In this document: positions 1 through 8,863 of the stretch, in pieces
Numbering within the stretch: position 1 is the first letter of the stretch
How the letters are laid out: every line of letters starts with the position of its first letter
Notes under the pieces: generated by a model
What the model was told of the DNA's origin: nothing
Database searches by the model: none
The model's input: the letters and a program-made list of their open reading frames with translations, nothing else
Assembly (NCBI GenBank): GCA_029974835.1
Contig: JARKQN010000110.1
Location: 17,187 to 81,186, forward strand
DNA from: Bacteroidales bacterium
Lineage (GTDB): Bacteria > Bacteroidota > Bacteroidia > Bacteroidales > VadinHA17
Reading direction: 5' to 3'
DNA length: 64,000 nucleotides
Position numbers and translations under genes: made by a program

Positions 1-70
1 CTTTTGTGTAGATTTCTTCCTTGCCGGCTTTCCCATCATTTTCAATGTTTACCCCGGTTTCTTCTTCCAT
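1..70 (-). CDS. N-terminal fragment of an unidentified protein (runs off left edge)
   Basis: Reading leftward from an ATG at 70, the frame stays open to the window edge and gives 23 residues beginning MEEETGVNIENDGKAGKEE. The piece is short, acidic/lysine-rich and has no signal peptide, so the family cannot be named. It is supported as a gene start by a good Bacteroidota promoter facing it at 99-128, and it is divergent from nusB. Confidence 0.5.
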   Translation of the reverse strand, partial: MEEETGVNIENDGKAGKEEIYTK

Positions 71-98
71 ACCGTGAATGATTTAGTTATAACCCTGT

Positions 99-128
99 CA
101 AATGTAGCAATTATTTTTTCAAATCAAA
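99..128 (-). promoter_or_regulatory. Bacteroidota-type promoter for the leftward gene
   Basis: On the minus strand TTTG (128-125), an 18-bp spacer and TACATTTG (106-99) match the -33/-7 pattern TTTG-N19-TAnnTTTG. It lies about 30 bp upstream of the ATG at 70. Confidence 0.6.
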
Positions 129-144
129 ATATTCCACCTTACGG

Positions 145-158
145 CTGTTAATTAACAG
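145..158. promoter_or_regulatory. 14-bp perfect palindrome between divergent promoters
   Basis: CTGTTAATTAACAG is fully self-complementary and lies between the two outward-facing -33 boxes (125-128 and 167-170), where a shared operator would sit. The binding protein is not identifiable from the sequence. Confidence 0.4.
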
Positions 159-166
159 TCAGGAAT

Positions 167-196
167 TTTGAAGCTTGATTAAAATGAATATTTTTG
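167..196 (+). promoter_or_regulatory. nusB promoter
   Basis: TTTG at 167-170, an 18-bp spacer and TATTTTTG at 189-196 fit the Bacteroidota housekeeping promoter. The nusB ATG is 25 bp downstream. This probably drives the nusB to coaE run. Confidence 0.65.
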
Positions 197-221
197 CACG
201 GTCAATTACAGGTTCTTTAGA

Positions 222-1184
222 ATGATAAGCAGAAGATTGTTGCGTGTCAAGGCCCTTATGTGTCTTTATGCATATAACCGCCGCGACGATGGAGACCTCG
301 CTAAGGCTGAGAAGGAACTTCTTCTGAGTCTTAACAAGTCCTATGAACTCTATTTCTATCTCCTTCTGCTTCTGATAGAACTTGCCGACACAGCATCTGA
401 GAAAATAGCATTTGCCCTTCAGAAAAAAATGCCATCGCCTGAAGATCTCCGTCCAAACAGGAGATTTGCAGACAATATGCTTATTAACCAGCTCAGGGAA
501 AACAACGAACTGAGAAAATATCAGTCCTCAACCGGCCTCTCATGGGCTGCTCACAGCGGGGTTATAAAAACTCTTTACTCAAAGCTGACCGAATGGGACG
601 AGTACCGGAAATATATGTCGGGAGTAAAACATGGCTACACCGAGGATAAAAAGTTCCTTATGAAACTGATAAGTGTTTTTATTCCTGCCTCGGAAGATCT
701 GATTACAGCTTTTGAGGAAATGAGCATATACTGGAATGATGACCTCGAAAACATAGTCGTAATGACCGAAAAAACTCTTCGAAGGTTCAGCAAAACCTCC
801 GGGCCCGAAACCCCTTTGATGCCATTGTTCAGGAATGATGAAGATAAGGAGTTTGTAATTAATTTGTTCCGTAAGGCCATCCTGAATACCGATAAGGTTA
901 CTGATCTGATTGACAGAAACACCACAAACTGGGAGGTTGAAAGAATAGCGCTGATGGACAGGCTTGTGATGCAGATGGCTATAACCGAGGTGATGTGTTT
1001 TGAGGAAATACCTGTAAAAGTAACACTGAATGAATATATAGAGATTGCAAAGAATTATTGTACCGCAAAAAGCAATACTTTTGTAAACGGTATTCTCGAC
1101 AAGATAGTAAGAGAGATGAGAGAGAAAAAACTCTTCCGCAAAACAGGAAGAGGTTTGCTTGGCGAAGACGGGAATAATGGTTAG
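222..1184 (+). CDS. nusB: Transcription antitermination factor NusB
   Basis: NusB is the RNA-binding partner of NusE (S10) in rRNA antitermination complexes. The canonical NusB fold occupies roughly the last 80 residues (about 235-312), with the conserved helices around WEVERIALMDRLVMQMAITE and the segment VKVTLNEYIEIAKNY. At 320 residues it is about twice the length of proteobacterial NusB; Bacteroidota homologues carry the same long N-terminal extension. The ATG lies just downstream of a good promoter. It is the first gene of the conserved nusB-DUF1573-yajC-YbbR-coaE series. Confidence 0.93.
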   Translation: MISRRLLRVKALMCLYAYNRRDDGDLAKAEKELLLSLNKSYELYFYLLLLLIELADTASEKIAFALQKKMPSPEDLRPNRRFADNMLINQLRENNELRKYQSSTGLSWAAHSGVIKTLYSKLTEWDEYRKYMSGVKHGYTEDKKFLMKLISVFIPASEDLITAFEEMSIYWNDDLENIVVMTEKTLRRFSKTSGPETPLMPLFRNDEDKEFVINLFRKAILNTDKVTDLIDRNTTNWEVERIALMDRLVMQMAITEVMCFEEIPVKVTLNEYIEIAKNYCTAKSNTFVNGILDKIVREMREKKLFRKTGRGLLGEDGNNG

Positions 1185-1200
1185 AATAACGATTAGAATA

Positions 1201-1632
1201 ATGAAGCAGATTACAGGAATAATTTTCTTATGCACACTGATTCTCGCAGGTTTTGCTTGCGGTAACAATTCAGGTGCACAGAAGAATGCATCAGGTCAGA
1301 TTTCCATATCCGACACTGCGGTAATCGTTTTTTCGGAGTATGAGCATGATTTCGGGAAAATTGCCGCAGGGGAAAAAGTTGCAGCCATTTTTACCTTTAC
1401 CAATGCAGGGAAAGGCCCTCTCATAATAAATTCTGTTACCACCAGTTGTGGCTGTACAGCTTCGAAATACTCCCGAAAACCCGTTGCTCCAGGCCAATCA
1501 GGTACTATTGAGATAGTTTTTGATTCATCAGGTTATAACGGCCCTCAGCGAAAAACTGCAACAGTCAGGTCAAATGCATCACAACCTTATGTGTTGCTTC
1601 AGATAAAGGGAGAAGTTGTCCAGATTCCGTAA
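1201..1632 (+). CDS. DUF1573 domain lipoprotein
   Basis: A 143-residue secreted protein. I chose the ATG at 1201, which lies after the nusB stop and starts a clean signal peptide ending in AGFAC (Cys20, a relaxed lipobox). An earlier in-frame start at 1159 would overlap nusB and spoil the signal. The mature part is the DUF1573 immunoglobulin-like domain with the hallmark SCGCT (82-86), then a PxxPGxxG stretch and FDSSGYNGPQRKTATV. The function is unknown; the position between nusB and yajC is conserved in the phylum. Confidence 0.85.
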   Translation: MKQITGIIFLCTLILAGFACGNNSGAQKNASGQISISDTAVIVFSEYEHDFGKIAAGEKVAAIFTFTNAGKGPLIINSVTTSCGCTASKYSRKPVAPGQSGTIEIVFDSSGYNGPQRKTATVRSNASQPYVLLQIKGEVVQIP

Positions 1633-1656
1633 ATTATTAATTATAAATACATTAAG

Positions 1657-1983
1657 ATGAGCAATTATTATTTATTACTTATGACCCAGCCTGCCGGTGC
1701 TTCAGGTTCAGGTAATGCATGGGTGAGCCTTATGCCGCTGATCCTTGTTTTTGTGGTGTTCTATTTCTTCATGATAAGACCGCAGATGAAGAAACAGAAA
1801 GAGCTATCCAACTACAGAAACTCCCTCAAGAAAGGGGATAAAGTGGTTACCACCGGCGGAATCTACGGAAGAGTGGCAGAGGTGAAAGACAATGTGGTAA
1901 TTCTGGATGTCGGAGGAGATGTAAAGCTTAAGATTGATAAAAGCGCTCTGCTTAAGGATCCGACCGACATAGAGCAGAAATAA
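1657..1983 (+). CDS. yajC: Preprotein translocase accessory subunit YajC
   Basis: A 108-residue inner-membrane protein that accompanies SecDF in the Sec holo-translocon. One transmembrane helix (about 22-42) is followed by the signature IRPQMKKQKE and a small soluble domain with KKGDKVVTTGGIYGRV, both typical of YajC. It lies 24 bp after the DUF1573 gene and 2 bp before the next gene, consistent with one transcript. Confidence 0.95.
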   Translation: MSNYYLLLMTQPAGASGSGNAWVSLMPLILVFVVFYFFMIRPQMKKQKELSNYRNSLKKGDKVVTTGGIYGRVAEVKDNVVILDVGGDVKLKIDKSALLKDPTDIEQK

Positions 1984-1985
1984 CC

Positions 1986-2450
1986 ATGAATATACGGCAG
2001 AGTATACGTCAAAATCCAGTCAGGAGAGCATTTCAAAAGCTTCTCAAACGCGATCTTGCCGTATTCTTGGTCTTCCTTATGATTTCATTCATCCTCTGGT
2101 ATCTCAATTCCCTGAGAAAAACCATGGAATCGGAGGTTGCCTTCCGGATTAAAGCCGGGAACTTTAATACTTTTCCGGTTTCAGATGAATCCCTTCGTGC
2201 AAAGGCTTATCTGAAACTTGCGGGAACGGGATTTTTATTACTTAAGACTTCTGTGAGTTCCGTTTTCTCCACCTTCATTGTTGATATCGGGGAAATTAAA
2301 ACCGGAACTTATAACAAGGGCACATCCGTGGGATTTTATGTTCTTGCTGCCGACCTCAAACCGGTGTTTGAAAAAGGTCTTAAACCCGACCTTCAGGTAA
2401 TTTCAATAAGACCCGACACGATCTTTCTGGTTCAGGTCCGTAAACAATAA
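1986..2450 (+). CDS. YbbR/CdaR-like membrane-anchored protein
   Basis: A 154-residue protein with a basic N-terminus, one transmembrane helix (about 24-44, AVFLVFLMISFILWYLNS) and an extracytoplasmic beta-rich part. Its position between yajC and coaE and its topology match the YbbR-like proteins found there in Bacteroidota, but it is only about half their usual length (around 300 residues), so it may hold a single YbbR-type repeat. The assignment rests mainly on context. Confidence 0.65.
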   Translation: MNIRQSIRQNPVRRAFQKLLKRDLAVFLVFLMISFILWYLNSLRKTMESEVAFRIKAGNFNTFPVSDESLRAKAYLKLAGTGFLLLKTSVSSVFSTFIVDIGEIKTGTYNKGTSVGFYVLAADLKPVFEKGLKPDLQVISIRPDTIFLVQVRKQ

Positions 2451-2464
2451 AGCCTTTAAAAATC

Positions 2465-3052
2465 ATGGTACTGGGAATTACCGGAGGCATCGGCAGCGGC
2501 AAATCGGTTGTCTGCCGGGTATTCAGCATACTCGGCGCTCCTGTTTTTTCGGCAGATGATGAAGCAAGAATCATCATGGAAACAGATCCTGGCATAATGA
2601 ATGAAGTCGAAAAAGCTGCGGGAGAGAAGGTATATGAAAACGGAGTATTAAACCGTAAAAAATTGGCTGCCCTGATTTTCAACGACAGGGAAAAGCTTAC
2701 AGCTGTAAACCGTATTGTTCACCCTGCTGTATTTGACAGATTCAGAAGATGGAAGGAAAATAACAGTGCCCCTCTTGTGATATTTGAATCTGCAATACTT
2801 TTTGAAAGCGGGGCCGATAAACTTGCCGACAGGGTGCTGAACGTTTATGCTCCGGCGGAAATCAGAACAGAGAGGGTAATGGAGAGAAACAGTCTGTCCG
2901 AACAGGAGGTTGTTGAAAGAATAAGAAACCAGTGGAGTGATGAACAGAGATCAGAGTTGTCGGATTACATTATCAATAATTCAGGTAATGAATTGATTCT
3001 TCCTTCAATACTCAGGATTTACAGGGAGTTGATTAGTTTATCAGGCAGATAA
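2465..3052 (+). CDS. coaE: Dephospho-CoA kinase
   Basis: Catalyses the last step of CoA synthesis, ATP-dependent 3'-phosphorylation of dephospho-CoA. The Walker A loop GGIGSGKS is at residues 7-14, followed by FSADDEAR and the conserved [11 protein letters not shown] segment. A length of 195 residues is normal for the family. It is encoded 14 bp after the YbbR-like gene and 7 bp before the DnaJ-type gene. Confidence 0.95.
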   Translation: MVLGITGGIGSGKSVVCRVFSILGAPVFSADDEARIIMETDPGIMNEVEKAAGEKVYENGVLNRKKLAALIFNDREKLTAVNRIVHPAVFDRFRRWKENNSAPLVIFESAILFESGADKLADRVLNVYAPAEIRTERVMERNSLSEQEVVERIRNQWSDEQRSELSDYIINNSGNELILPSILRIYRELISLSGR

Positions 3053-3059
3053 TAACGTT

Positions 3060-3776
3060 ATGGGAAATTTTGTTAAGTGGCTTGGAGGAGGCCTTGGCTG
3101 GGTTCTTGGAGGACCGATAGGAGGGTTGCTTGGTTTTCTGGTGGGCTCATTCTTTGATGAGGTATCCAGCCCCTCCCGGCAGGTTCAGGATTCTGCCCCC
3201 GGAAGCTTCGGAATAAGCCTCCTTGTCCTTACTGCGGCCGTTATGAAAGCCGACAACAGAGTCCTGAAAACGGAACTTGAATATGTTAAACAGTTTTATA
3301 TAAAACAGTTCGGGAAGGAATCAACCCGGGAAGCGATGATGATTCTCCGCGACCTGCTTAAGCAGGATATTCCGCTTAAAGATGTCTGCCGCCAGATCGC
3401 CGCAAATATGGACTATTCATCCAGACTGCACCTTTTGCATTTCCTGTTCGGCATAGCAGGGGCCGATAATAAATTTGATACTGCCGAGGTAAAAGTAATC
3501 GGCATAATTGCCGAATACCTCGGGATTTCAAACAGTGATTACACTTCGGTCAGAAACATGTTTATTCCCGAAACAGATTCTGCCTACAGGATTCTGGAAA
3601 TTGAACCCTCTGCAACCGACGAGGAGGTGAAAAAAGCCTACCGGAAAATGGCGCTGAAATACCATCCCGACAGGGTAAGCCATCTTGGAGAAGATTTCAG
3701 GAAAGCTGCGGATGATAAATTCAAGAAAGTAAATGAAGCTTACGAAAAAATAAAAAAAGAACGAAACCTTATCTGA
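3060..3776 (+). CDS. DjlA-like co-chaperone with TerB and J domains
   Basis: A 238-residue protein. The Gly-rich hydrophobic N-terminus (about 7-32) is likely to insert in or associate with the membrane. The middle (about 45-160) is an alpha-helical TerB-like domain. A C-terminal J domain (about 175-236) contains the HPD motif (KYHPDR) needed to stimulate DnaK ATPase. This is the DjlA architecture: a membrane-associated DnaK partner. It appears to be the last gene of the nusB run. Confidence 0.85.
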   Translation: MGNFVKWLGGGLGWVLGGPIGGLLGFLVGSFFDEVSSPSRQVQDSAPGSFGISLLVLTAAVMKADNRVLKTELEYVKQFYIKQFGKESTREAMMILRDLLKQDIPLKDVCRQIAANMDYSSRLHLLHFLFGIAGADNKFDTAEVKVIGIIAEYLGISNSDYTSVRNMFIPETDSAYRILEIEPSATDEEVKKAYRKMALKYHPDRVSHLGEDFRKAADDKFKKVNEAYEKIKKERNLI

Positions 3777-3819
3777 TTAATAATTTACTGCATTATCAGG
3801 AAAATTCATAAACAAGAAT

Positions 3820-3827
3820 TATTTTTG
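3820..3827 (+). promoter_or_regulatory. Possible -7 element for the DUF5606 gene
   Basis: TATTTTTG fits TAnnTTTG and lies 14 bp before the ATG at 3842. No convincing TTTG was found at the -33 distance, so the promoter is tentative. Confidence 0.4.
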
Positions 3828-3841
3828 CAAAAAATCAACCT

Positions 3842-4432
3842 ATGATTCTTAAGGATTATTTATCGGTGTCGGGACAGCATGGACTGTTTAAGTTTATAGC
3901 CCAGGGACGGAATGCTATGATTGTGGAAAATCTTGAAACGGGAAAAAGAACCACTGCATTTGCATCTTCAAAAATCAGCAATCTCGAAGATATATCTGTT
4001 TACACGGGTGACGGTGAGGTGGCTCTGTCAGCAGTGTTTGATAAAATTTATGAAAAGGAAAACGGAGGGCCTGCTCCCGACGAAAAATCAGACATTAACG
4101 TTCTTCGCGAATATTTTGCACTGATTCTGCCCGAATACGACAGGGAAAGGGTTTATGCATCCGATATAAAGAAGATTTTAATGTGGTACAACACTCTTCA
4201 GAAACTCAATCTCCTGGTGAAAGAGGAACCTGAGAAGGAAAAGCCTGAAGAAAAGAGTGAGAAAAAGGCTGAAACCACAGATACAGGTGCACAGGATTCA
4301 CAGGCAGAGGCTGAAGAAACAAAACCTGCAGCCAGACAGGCTAAGAAGAAGACTGCAGGTGATTCCGAAAAGCCGGCTAAATCAAAAGCAGAACCAAAAA
4401 CAAAAAAGTCAGGAAAGACTGAAAAGAAATAA
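3842..4432 (+). CDS. DUF5606 family protein with a charged C-terminal tail
   Basis: A 196-residue cytoplasmic protein. Residues 1-125 match the Bacteroidota-specific DUF5606 pattern (ILKDYLSVSGQHGLFKFIAQ, then VENLETGKRTTAFASSKIS). The tail from about 130 is low-complexity Lys/Glu/Ala/Pro, probably disordered. The function is unknown. It has its own putative promoter and is not tightly linked to its neighbours. Confidence 0.8.
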   Translation: MILKDYLSVSGQHGLFKFIAQGRNAMIVENLETGKRTTAFASSKISNLEDISVYTGDGEVALSAVFDKIYEKENGGPAPDEKSDINVLREYFALILPEYDRERVYASDIKKILMWYNTLQKLNLLVKEEPEKEKPEEKSEKKAETTDTGAQDSQAEAEETKPAARQAKKKTAGDSEKPAKSKAEPKTKKSGKTEKK

Positions 4433-4533
4433 CAATTCCCTTTGTTTTTATTAATTTCATTCTTTTGTATTTGTCATATCCTGAATGACATGTGCAAAAA
4501 AAATCTGTTTTTTTGAAAAAATCAGATCACAGA

Positions 4534-4565
4534 TTGAAAAAAATATTAATATTGGTTTATATTTG
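4534..4565 (+). promoter_or_regulatory. Promoter for the arginine decarboxylase gene
   Basis: TTG (4534-4536), a 21-bp spacer and TATATTTG (4558-4565) fit the Bacteroidota pattern in an AT-rich gap, 47 bp upstream of the ATG at 4613. Confidence 0.55.
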
Positions 4566-4612
4566 CAACCCAAATTAAATTAGTATTAACTCAATTGTAA
4601 TTTATGACGTAG

Positions 4613-5215
4613 ATGCAGAATTTTGTTTTGAGAGAGTTACACCCCGGTAATTCCTTCGAAGGGCTGAACGCCCCCCTCAGAGGATTCATCGTCGGAAACC
4701 GTATCCCGAAAGATTACTTCGTTACAACGGGAAGCGGTCAGAGTGACATCGCAATTCATGCAGGATCCTACCACCTGGCTCTAAAAGATGCCGGTATCGA
4801 AATGGCCAACATAATGACTTACTCATCCATCCTACCGGGAATGGCCACCCAGATTGAAAAACCCGAGAAAATTACGCACGGCGAAGTAATGGAATCTATT
4901 ATGGCTGTTGCAAACGGCCGTAAAGGGGAGAGAATTTCCGCCGGCATAATCTACGGATGGCTGAATGAGAAAAAGACAGGCGAGCGATACGGCGGTCTTG
5001 TGTGCGAACACAACGGTAATTATACTGAAGAGGAACTTGACAGACTCCTGCGCCTCAGTATAAATGAGTTATATACCAATGGGTTCGATAAAGATTATAC
5101 TCTTGGTGATCTGAATATTATTAAAAGATCATTCGTACCTCTCAAAACTTACGGCACCGTCCTGGTGGCGCTTTGCTTCACCAGTTATTTCTATCCGGTA
5201 CTCGAGACAATTTAA
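4613..5215 (+). CDS. Pyruvoyl-dependent arginine decarboxylase
   Basis: Converts arginine to agmatine using a covalent pyruvoyl group rather than PLP. The 200-residue proenzyme contains the self-cleavage site NIMTYSSILPG: Ser71-Ser72 fits the processing pair known in this family (Ser52/Ser53 in the Methanocaldococcus enzyme), with Asn66 six residues before it as in that enzyme. Cleavage would give a beta chain of about 71 residues and an alpha chain capped by pyruvate. The next gene encodes agmatinase, giving a two-step arginine to putrescine route. Confidence 0.9.
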   Translation: MQNFVLRELHPGNSFEGLNAPLRGFIVGNRIPKDYFVTTGSGQSDIAIHAGSYHLALKDAGIEMANIMTYSSILPGMATQIEKPEKITHGEVMESIMAVANGRKGERISAGIIYGWLNEKKTGERYGGLVCEHNGNYTEEELDRLLRLSINELYTNGFDKDYTLGDLNIIKRSFVPLKTYGTVLVALCFTSYFYPVLETI

Positions 5216-5314
5216 TCCCGGCTGCCGGTTCCCGGCTGAATGCGGCTGCTGCATGAAAAAATAAACTGTCTGCAGAAAGCCGGCATCCGGAAACCGGCAC
5301 CTTAATTTCGCTAT

Positions 5315-6163
5315 ATGAACTTCGGAGGCCACGAAGTAGTTTACAGCTACCCCCAATCCCGTATAGTAATGCTTCCTGTACCTTACGACGAAACAAGTAC
5401 ATGGATAAGGGGAGCAGACAAGGGACCTGATGCAATTTTCAAGGCATCGGTGAATCTTGAATTTTACGATATCGAAACAGGTACGGAAGTTCATAAGAAC
5501 GGCATATTCACTCTCGACCCGGTAGTTGAAAAAAGCTCCCCCGAAGCTCTCACTGAGGAGGTGAGAAAAAGGGTGAAACAATTACTGGATGAACAGAAAT
5601 TCCCTGTCATCGTCGGCGGAAATCATACCGTCAGCATAGGGGCTTTCTATGCCTTCAGCGAAAAATACAGGGATCTTTCAATTCTCCAGCTCGACGCTCA
5701 TTCCGATCTCAGAAACGAATACGAAGGATCCGCCTTAAACCATGCATGTGTAATGGCAAGGGCAAGGGAGAAGGCACATATCGTTCAGGTTGGTATAAGA
5801 AGCATGTCGGCCGAAGAAGCTTCAGAAGCCGGCTGGGAAAATATTTACCCGGCTCATGAACTTATCAGGGATAATTCCCTGTACCTTAAAGCAGCAGCCT
5901 CACTTAAAGAGAAAGTCTATGTTACAATAGACATGGATGTTTTCGATCCTTCCCTCGTGCCATCTACCGGAACACCTGAACCGGGCGGACCGGATTATTC
6001 AGACCTGATGAATTTTCTGAGGCATGTGGCTGATAAAAGGAATATAGTCGGATTTGATGTTGTTGAACTCTGTCCTTCAGATGCCAACCATACGCCCGAT
6101 TTCGTCGCCGCTAAAGTGATTTACCAGTTCCTGAGCTATATTTTTTCAGGCGGAAGGCAATAA
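5315..6163 (+). CDS. speB: Agmatinase (ureohydrolase family)
   Basis: Hydrolyses agmatine to putrescine and urea. The arginase-fold metal ligands are all visible: GGNHTVSIG (His), DAHSDLR (Asp, His, Asp) and DMDVFDPS (Asp, Asp), the two-Mn site of the family. At 282 residues it is of usual length. Arginase or another ureohydrolase is possible from motifs alone, but the arginine decarboxylase gene 99 bp upstream argues for agmatinase. Confidence 0.88.
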   Translation: MNFGGHEVVYSYPQSRIVMLPVPYDETSTWIRGADKGPDAIFKASVNLEFYDIETGTEVHKNGIFTLDPVVEKSSPEALTEEVRKRVKQLLDEQKFPVIVGGNHTVSIGAFYAFSEKYRDLSILQLDAHSDLRNEYEGSALNHACVMARAREKAHIVQVGIRSMSAEEASEAGWENIYPAHELIRDNSLYLKAAASLKEKVYVTIDMDVFDPSLVPSTGTPEPGGPDYSDLMNFLRHVADKRNIVGFDVVELCPSDANHTPDFVAAKVIYQFLSYIFSGGRQ

Positions 6164-6173
6164 TGTCTCCTCA

Positions 6174-6962
6174 TTACTCTTCCTTCGCTTTGGCTTCATC
6201 CCATATCCTGTTCATCTCATCAAGCGACATGTCGTGCAGTGACTTCCCTTTGGCAATTGTTTCATTCTCGAGATAATTGAACCTCGATATAAATTTCCTG
6301 TTTGTTTTTTCAAGCGCGGCTTCAGGATCTATACCATATAACCGGCAGGCGTTAATAAGACTGAAGAATACATCACCTGTCTCCGATTCAATATTACGTG
6401 TGTTACCGTTAAGAACCTCCTCCTTTAATTCGGTAATCTCCTCGAGAACTTTATCCCATATCTGTTCAGGTTTCTCCCAGTCAAAGCCGACGCCCCTCAC
6501 TTTCTCCTGAATCCTGTTCGCCTTTATAATTGCAGGCAGAGAGGAGGGGACACCGGAAAGAACCCTTTTCCCTCCGTTTTCACCGTGAAGCTTCAGGGCT
6601 TCCCAGTTCTTCTTTACTTCGTCTGCGTTGTTTACTTCAATCGAACCGAATACGTGCGGGTGCCTGTAAATAAGCTTTTCGTTGATGCTTTTAAGCACTC
6701 CCGCAATGTCAAAAGTGCCGTTCTCACTCCCGATTTTCGAATAAAATACCAGATGCAGCATCAGATCGCCCAACTCTTCCTTTATACCTTCCTCGTCACC
6801 TGAGATTATCGCATCGGCCAGTTCATAGGTCTCTTCAATTGTAAGCTTACGGAGGCTCTCATAAGTCTGTTCCCTGTCCCACGGGCATTTCTCCCTCAGG
6901 TTATTCATTATGTCAAGCAGCCTTGCAAACTCTTTCAGGGCATTTTCCTTGTAATCTGTCAC
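6174..6962 (-). CDS. mazG: Nucleoside triphosphate pyrophosphohydrolase MazG
   Basis: House-cleaning all-alpha NTP pyrophosphatase (NTP to NMP + PPi). Two MazG domains are visible in 262 residues: the first with CPWDREQTYESL, EETYELADAI and EELGDLMLHLVFYS (the Mg-binding EExxD pattern), the second with EEITELKEE and ESETGDVFFSL. Translation probably starts at a GTG (6962-6960) that overlaps the upstream gene's TGA, giving a GTGA coupling site. It is co-transcribed with the SAM hydroxide adenosyltransferase gene. Confidence 0.92.
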   Translation of the reverse strand: MTDYKENALKEFARLLDIMNNLREKCPWDREQTYESLRKLTIEETYELADAIISGDEEGIKEELGDLMLHLVFYSKIGSENGTFDIAGVLKSINEKLIYRHPHVFGSIEVNNADEVKKNWEALKLHGENGGKRVLSGVPSSLPAIIKANRIQEKVRGVGFDWEKPEQIWDKVLEEITELKEEVLNGNTRNIESETGDVFFSLINACRLYGIDPEAALEKTNRKFISRFNYLENETIAKGKSLHDMSLDEMNRIWDEAKAKEE

Positions 6963-7756
6963 TTTGTATGATGTTTGAGTATTTTTTCCTCTGCAGCCAG
7001 TTCAACACGCACTACCGACCCTGTTTCAACCCCTAGCAGTTCTGATATGCTTCCGCCGTTTATCGCAACCTCGAGGAGATCAAGCATATTGAATCTTGTA
7101 ACCAATTCACCCACAGGCTCATCGCTGTATCTGGCACTTATCCGGTCTGTACTGTAGCTGTTGCTTTGTATCAGAATCCGGTACTTTTTCCCCGAAAAGA
7201 CCCTGTTAAAGATATCTCTTGTGACATTGGTTATCGCATTCCCGTAGGAATCGATGAATATTACACTACCAGTAATCACTTCCTTTTCGATGGTAGCCCT
7301 AAGGGGTACCTTCTCACTTACAGCGGTTACAGGGGTTCCTATTTCCCGGAGAGACTTTCCCTTTACAAGAAATGAGGCTGCATCGGCAAAAATGCCGATT
7401 TCATCAGAAACCTCACCATCCCCGATCTCTACCATCTCATCGGGCTGCTGGTTAAGTATCAGATTAAAAATTCCGTTATCGGCGCCTATGAAGTAATGAT
7501 CATTTGCACGGAGAAGAAGATACCTTGCATCGCTGCCTCCATCGGTATGAACACAGATTATATGAATGCTGCCTGCAGGGTAGTTCATATATGTGTTCCG
7601 GATGACGAATGATGCATGTGTAATGTTAAAGGCCGGTATATTGAAAGCATTGTCAATGACCTGAGTATCCGGACAGAGGGAGCATAACCTTCCCTTGAGT
7701 ATCCCGGAATAGAAATCGTCGGGTCGCCATTCGGTGGTAAGTGTAATTACCGGCAT
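6959..7756 (-). CDS. SAM hydroxide adenosyltransferase (DUF62 family)
   Basis: A 265-residue member of the family that splits S-adenosylmethionine with a hydroxide ion into adenosine and methionine (relative of fluorinase and chlorinase). Visible features are the N-terminal ITLTTEWRPDDFYSG (usually ITLTTDxG), VHTDGGSDARYL, the GADNGIFNL loop, and VIFIDSYGNAITNV. I use the ATG at 7756: a longer start at 7774 would fall inside the -7 element at 7772-7779. It overlaps mazG by 4 bp. Confidence 0.82.
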   Translation of the reverse strand: MPVITLTTEWRPDDFYSGILKGRLCSLCPDTQVIDNAFNIPAFNITHASFVIRNTYMNYPAGSIHIICVHTDGGSDARYLLLRANDHYFIGADNGIFNLILNQQPDEMVEIGDGEVSDEIGIFADAASFLVKGKSLREIGTPVTAVSEKVPLRATIEKEVITGSVIFIDSYGNAITNVTRDIFNRVFSGKKYRILIQSNSYSTDRISARYSDEPVGELVTRFNMLDLLEVAINGGSISELLGVETGSVVRVELAAEEKILKHHTK

Positions 7757-7771
7757 GGGAAAATCTTTCGA

Positions 7772-7779
7772 CAAAGATA
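7772..7779 (-). promoter_or_regulatory. -7 element for the DUF62-mazG pair
   Basis: The minus strand reads TATCTTTG, matching TAnnTTTG, 16 bp before the ATG at 7756. No clear TTTG at the -33 distance. It supports the shorter start for the downstream gene. Confidence 0.45.
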
Positions 7780-7875
7780 ATCTTCTAATGAAAAATAAGC
7801 TTATTTTGTACCACCGTGAATTATTTTTTAATTTAAATATTTGCTGGTGTAGGAAAAGGGCTTAAAACGGTATTG

Positions 7876-8844
7876 ATGACTGAAAAGACTGTATACCTTG
7901 AGGAAATCGATCCGGTGATATTTTCCGGTTCGAACAATGCTGTAATTAACCAGATTAAGTCTTATTTCCCAAAATTGAAGATAATTGCACGGGGAAATGA
8001 GATAAAATGCATCGGCGACAGTACAGATGTTGAGGAATTTACTTCAAGGCTGAATGATATCATTGAATATTACAGGAAGTATAACAGGCTCGATCCGGAG
8101 GATATTGAGCGACTTTTTTCCGATGATGAGCATATCAGCAGGGCTTCAGAGGGAGAATTCGAGGATGTAATCTTATTCGGCGCAACGGGAAAGCCCATAA
8201 GGGCCAGGACGGTTCACCAGCTGCAGCTTATCAGGGATTATGCTTCCAACGACCTGATTATTACCGACGGCCCTGCAGGAACGGGAAAAACATATACTTC
8301 CATCGCCCTGGCAGTAAGGGCCCTGAAAAACAGGGAGGTTAAGAAAATAGTCCTTACAAGGCCTGCCGTTGAAGCAGGGGAGAGACTAGGCTTTCTGCCC
8401 GGCGACATGAAGGATAAGCTCGATCCTTATCTCCAGCCGCTATACGACGCCCTGCATGATATGATACCTTTCAGAAAGCTTGAAACCTGGATCGAAGAAG
8501 GAACCGTACAGATTGCACCATTGGCTTTCATGAGGGGCAGAACACTCGAAAACGCGGTCGTGATACTCGATGAGGCTCAGAACGCTACTGTAAGCCAGCT
8601 TAAAATGTTCCTTACAAGAATGGGAATGTGCTCAAAATTTATTATGACGGGTGATACAACTCAGATTGACCTCCCCCGGAAAAATGAATCCGGCCTGCTG
8701 CAGGCAATGAGAATTCTGACCGGAATTGAAGGAATTTCAATCATTCGTTTCGACGAAAGAGATATTGTCCGGCACCGCCTGGTGAAAATGATTGTGAGGG
8801 CTTATGAAAATGATGAAACCGCTAAGGAACAAAACCAGGAATAA
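7876..8844 (+). CDS. phoH: PhoH-like ATPase
   Basis: A cytoplasmic P-loop ATPase of the PhoH/PhoL family, linked in other bacteria to RNA metabolism and stress. The 322-residue protein has a short N-terminal KH-like region (about 1-100), then the ATPase with Walker A GPAGTGKT and Walker B VVILDEAQNA, and the sensor-like MTGDTTQIDLP. The first ATG is at 7876; the codon before it is TTG. It lies divergent from the DUF62-mazG pair and 19 bp before purC. Confidence 0.92.
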   Translation: MTEKTVYLEEIDPVIFSGSNNAVINQIKSYFPKLKIIARGNEIKCIGDSTDVEEFTSRLNDIIEYYRKYNRLDPEDIERLFSDDEHISRASEGEFEDVILFGATGKPIRARTVHQLQLIRDYASNDLIITDGPAGTGKTYTSIALAVRALKNREVKKIVLTRPAVEAGERLGFLPGDMKDKLDPYLQPLYDALHDMIPFRKLETWIEEGTVQIAPLAFMRGRTLENAVVILDEAQNATVSQLKMFLTRMGMCSKFIMTGDTTQIDLPRKNESGLLQAMRILTGIEGISIIRFDERDIVRHRLVKMIVRAYENDETAKEQNQE

Positions 8845-8863
8845 CCAAGCAACAAGATAACAG

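Noticed and set aside
579-1268. 229-residue open frame on the minus strand opposite nusB
   Set aside because: It is fully antisense to the well-supported nusB gene and its composition shows no domain or signal; a shadow frame.
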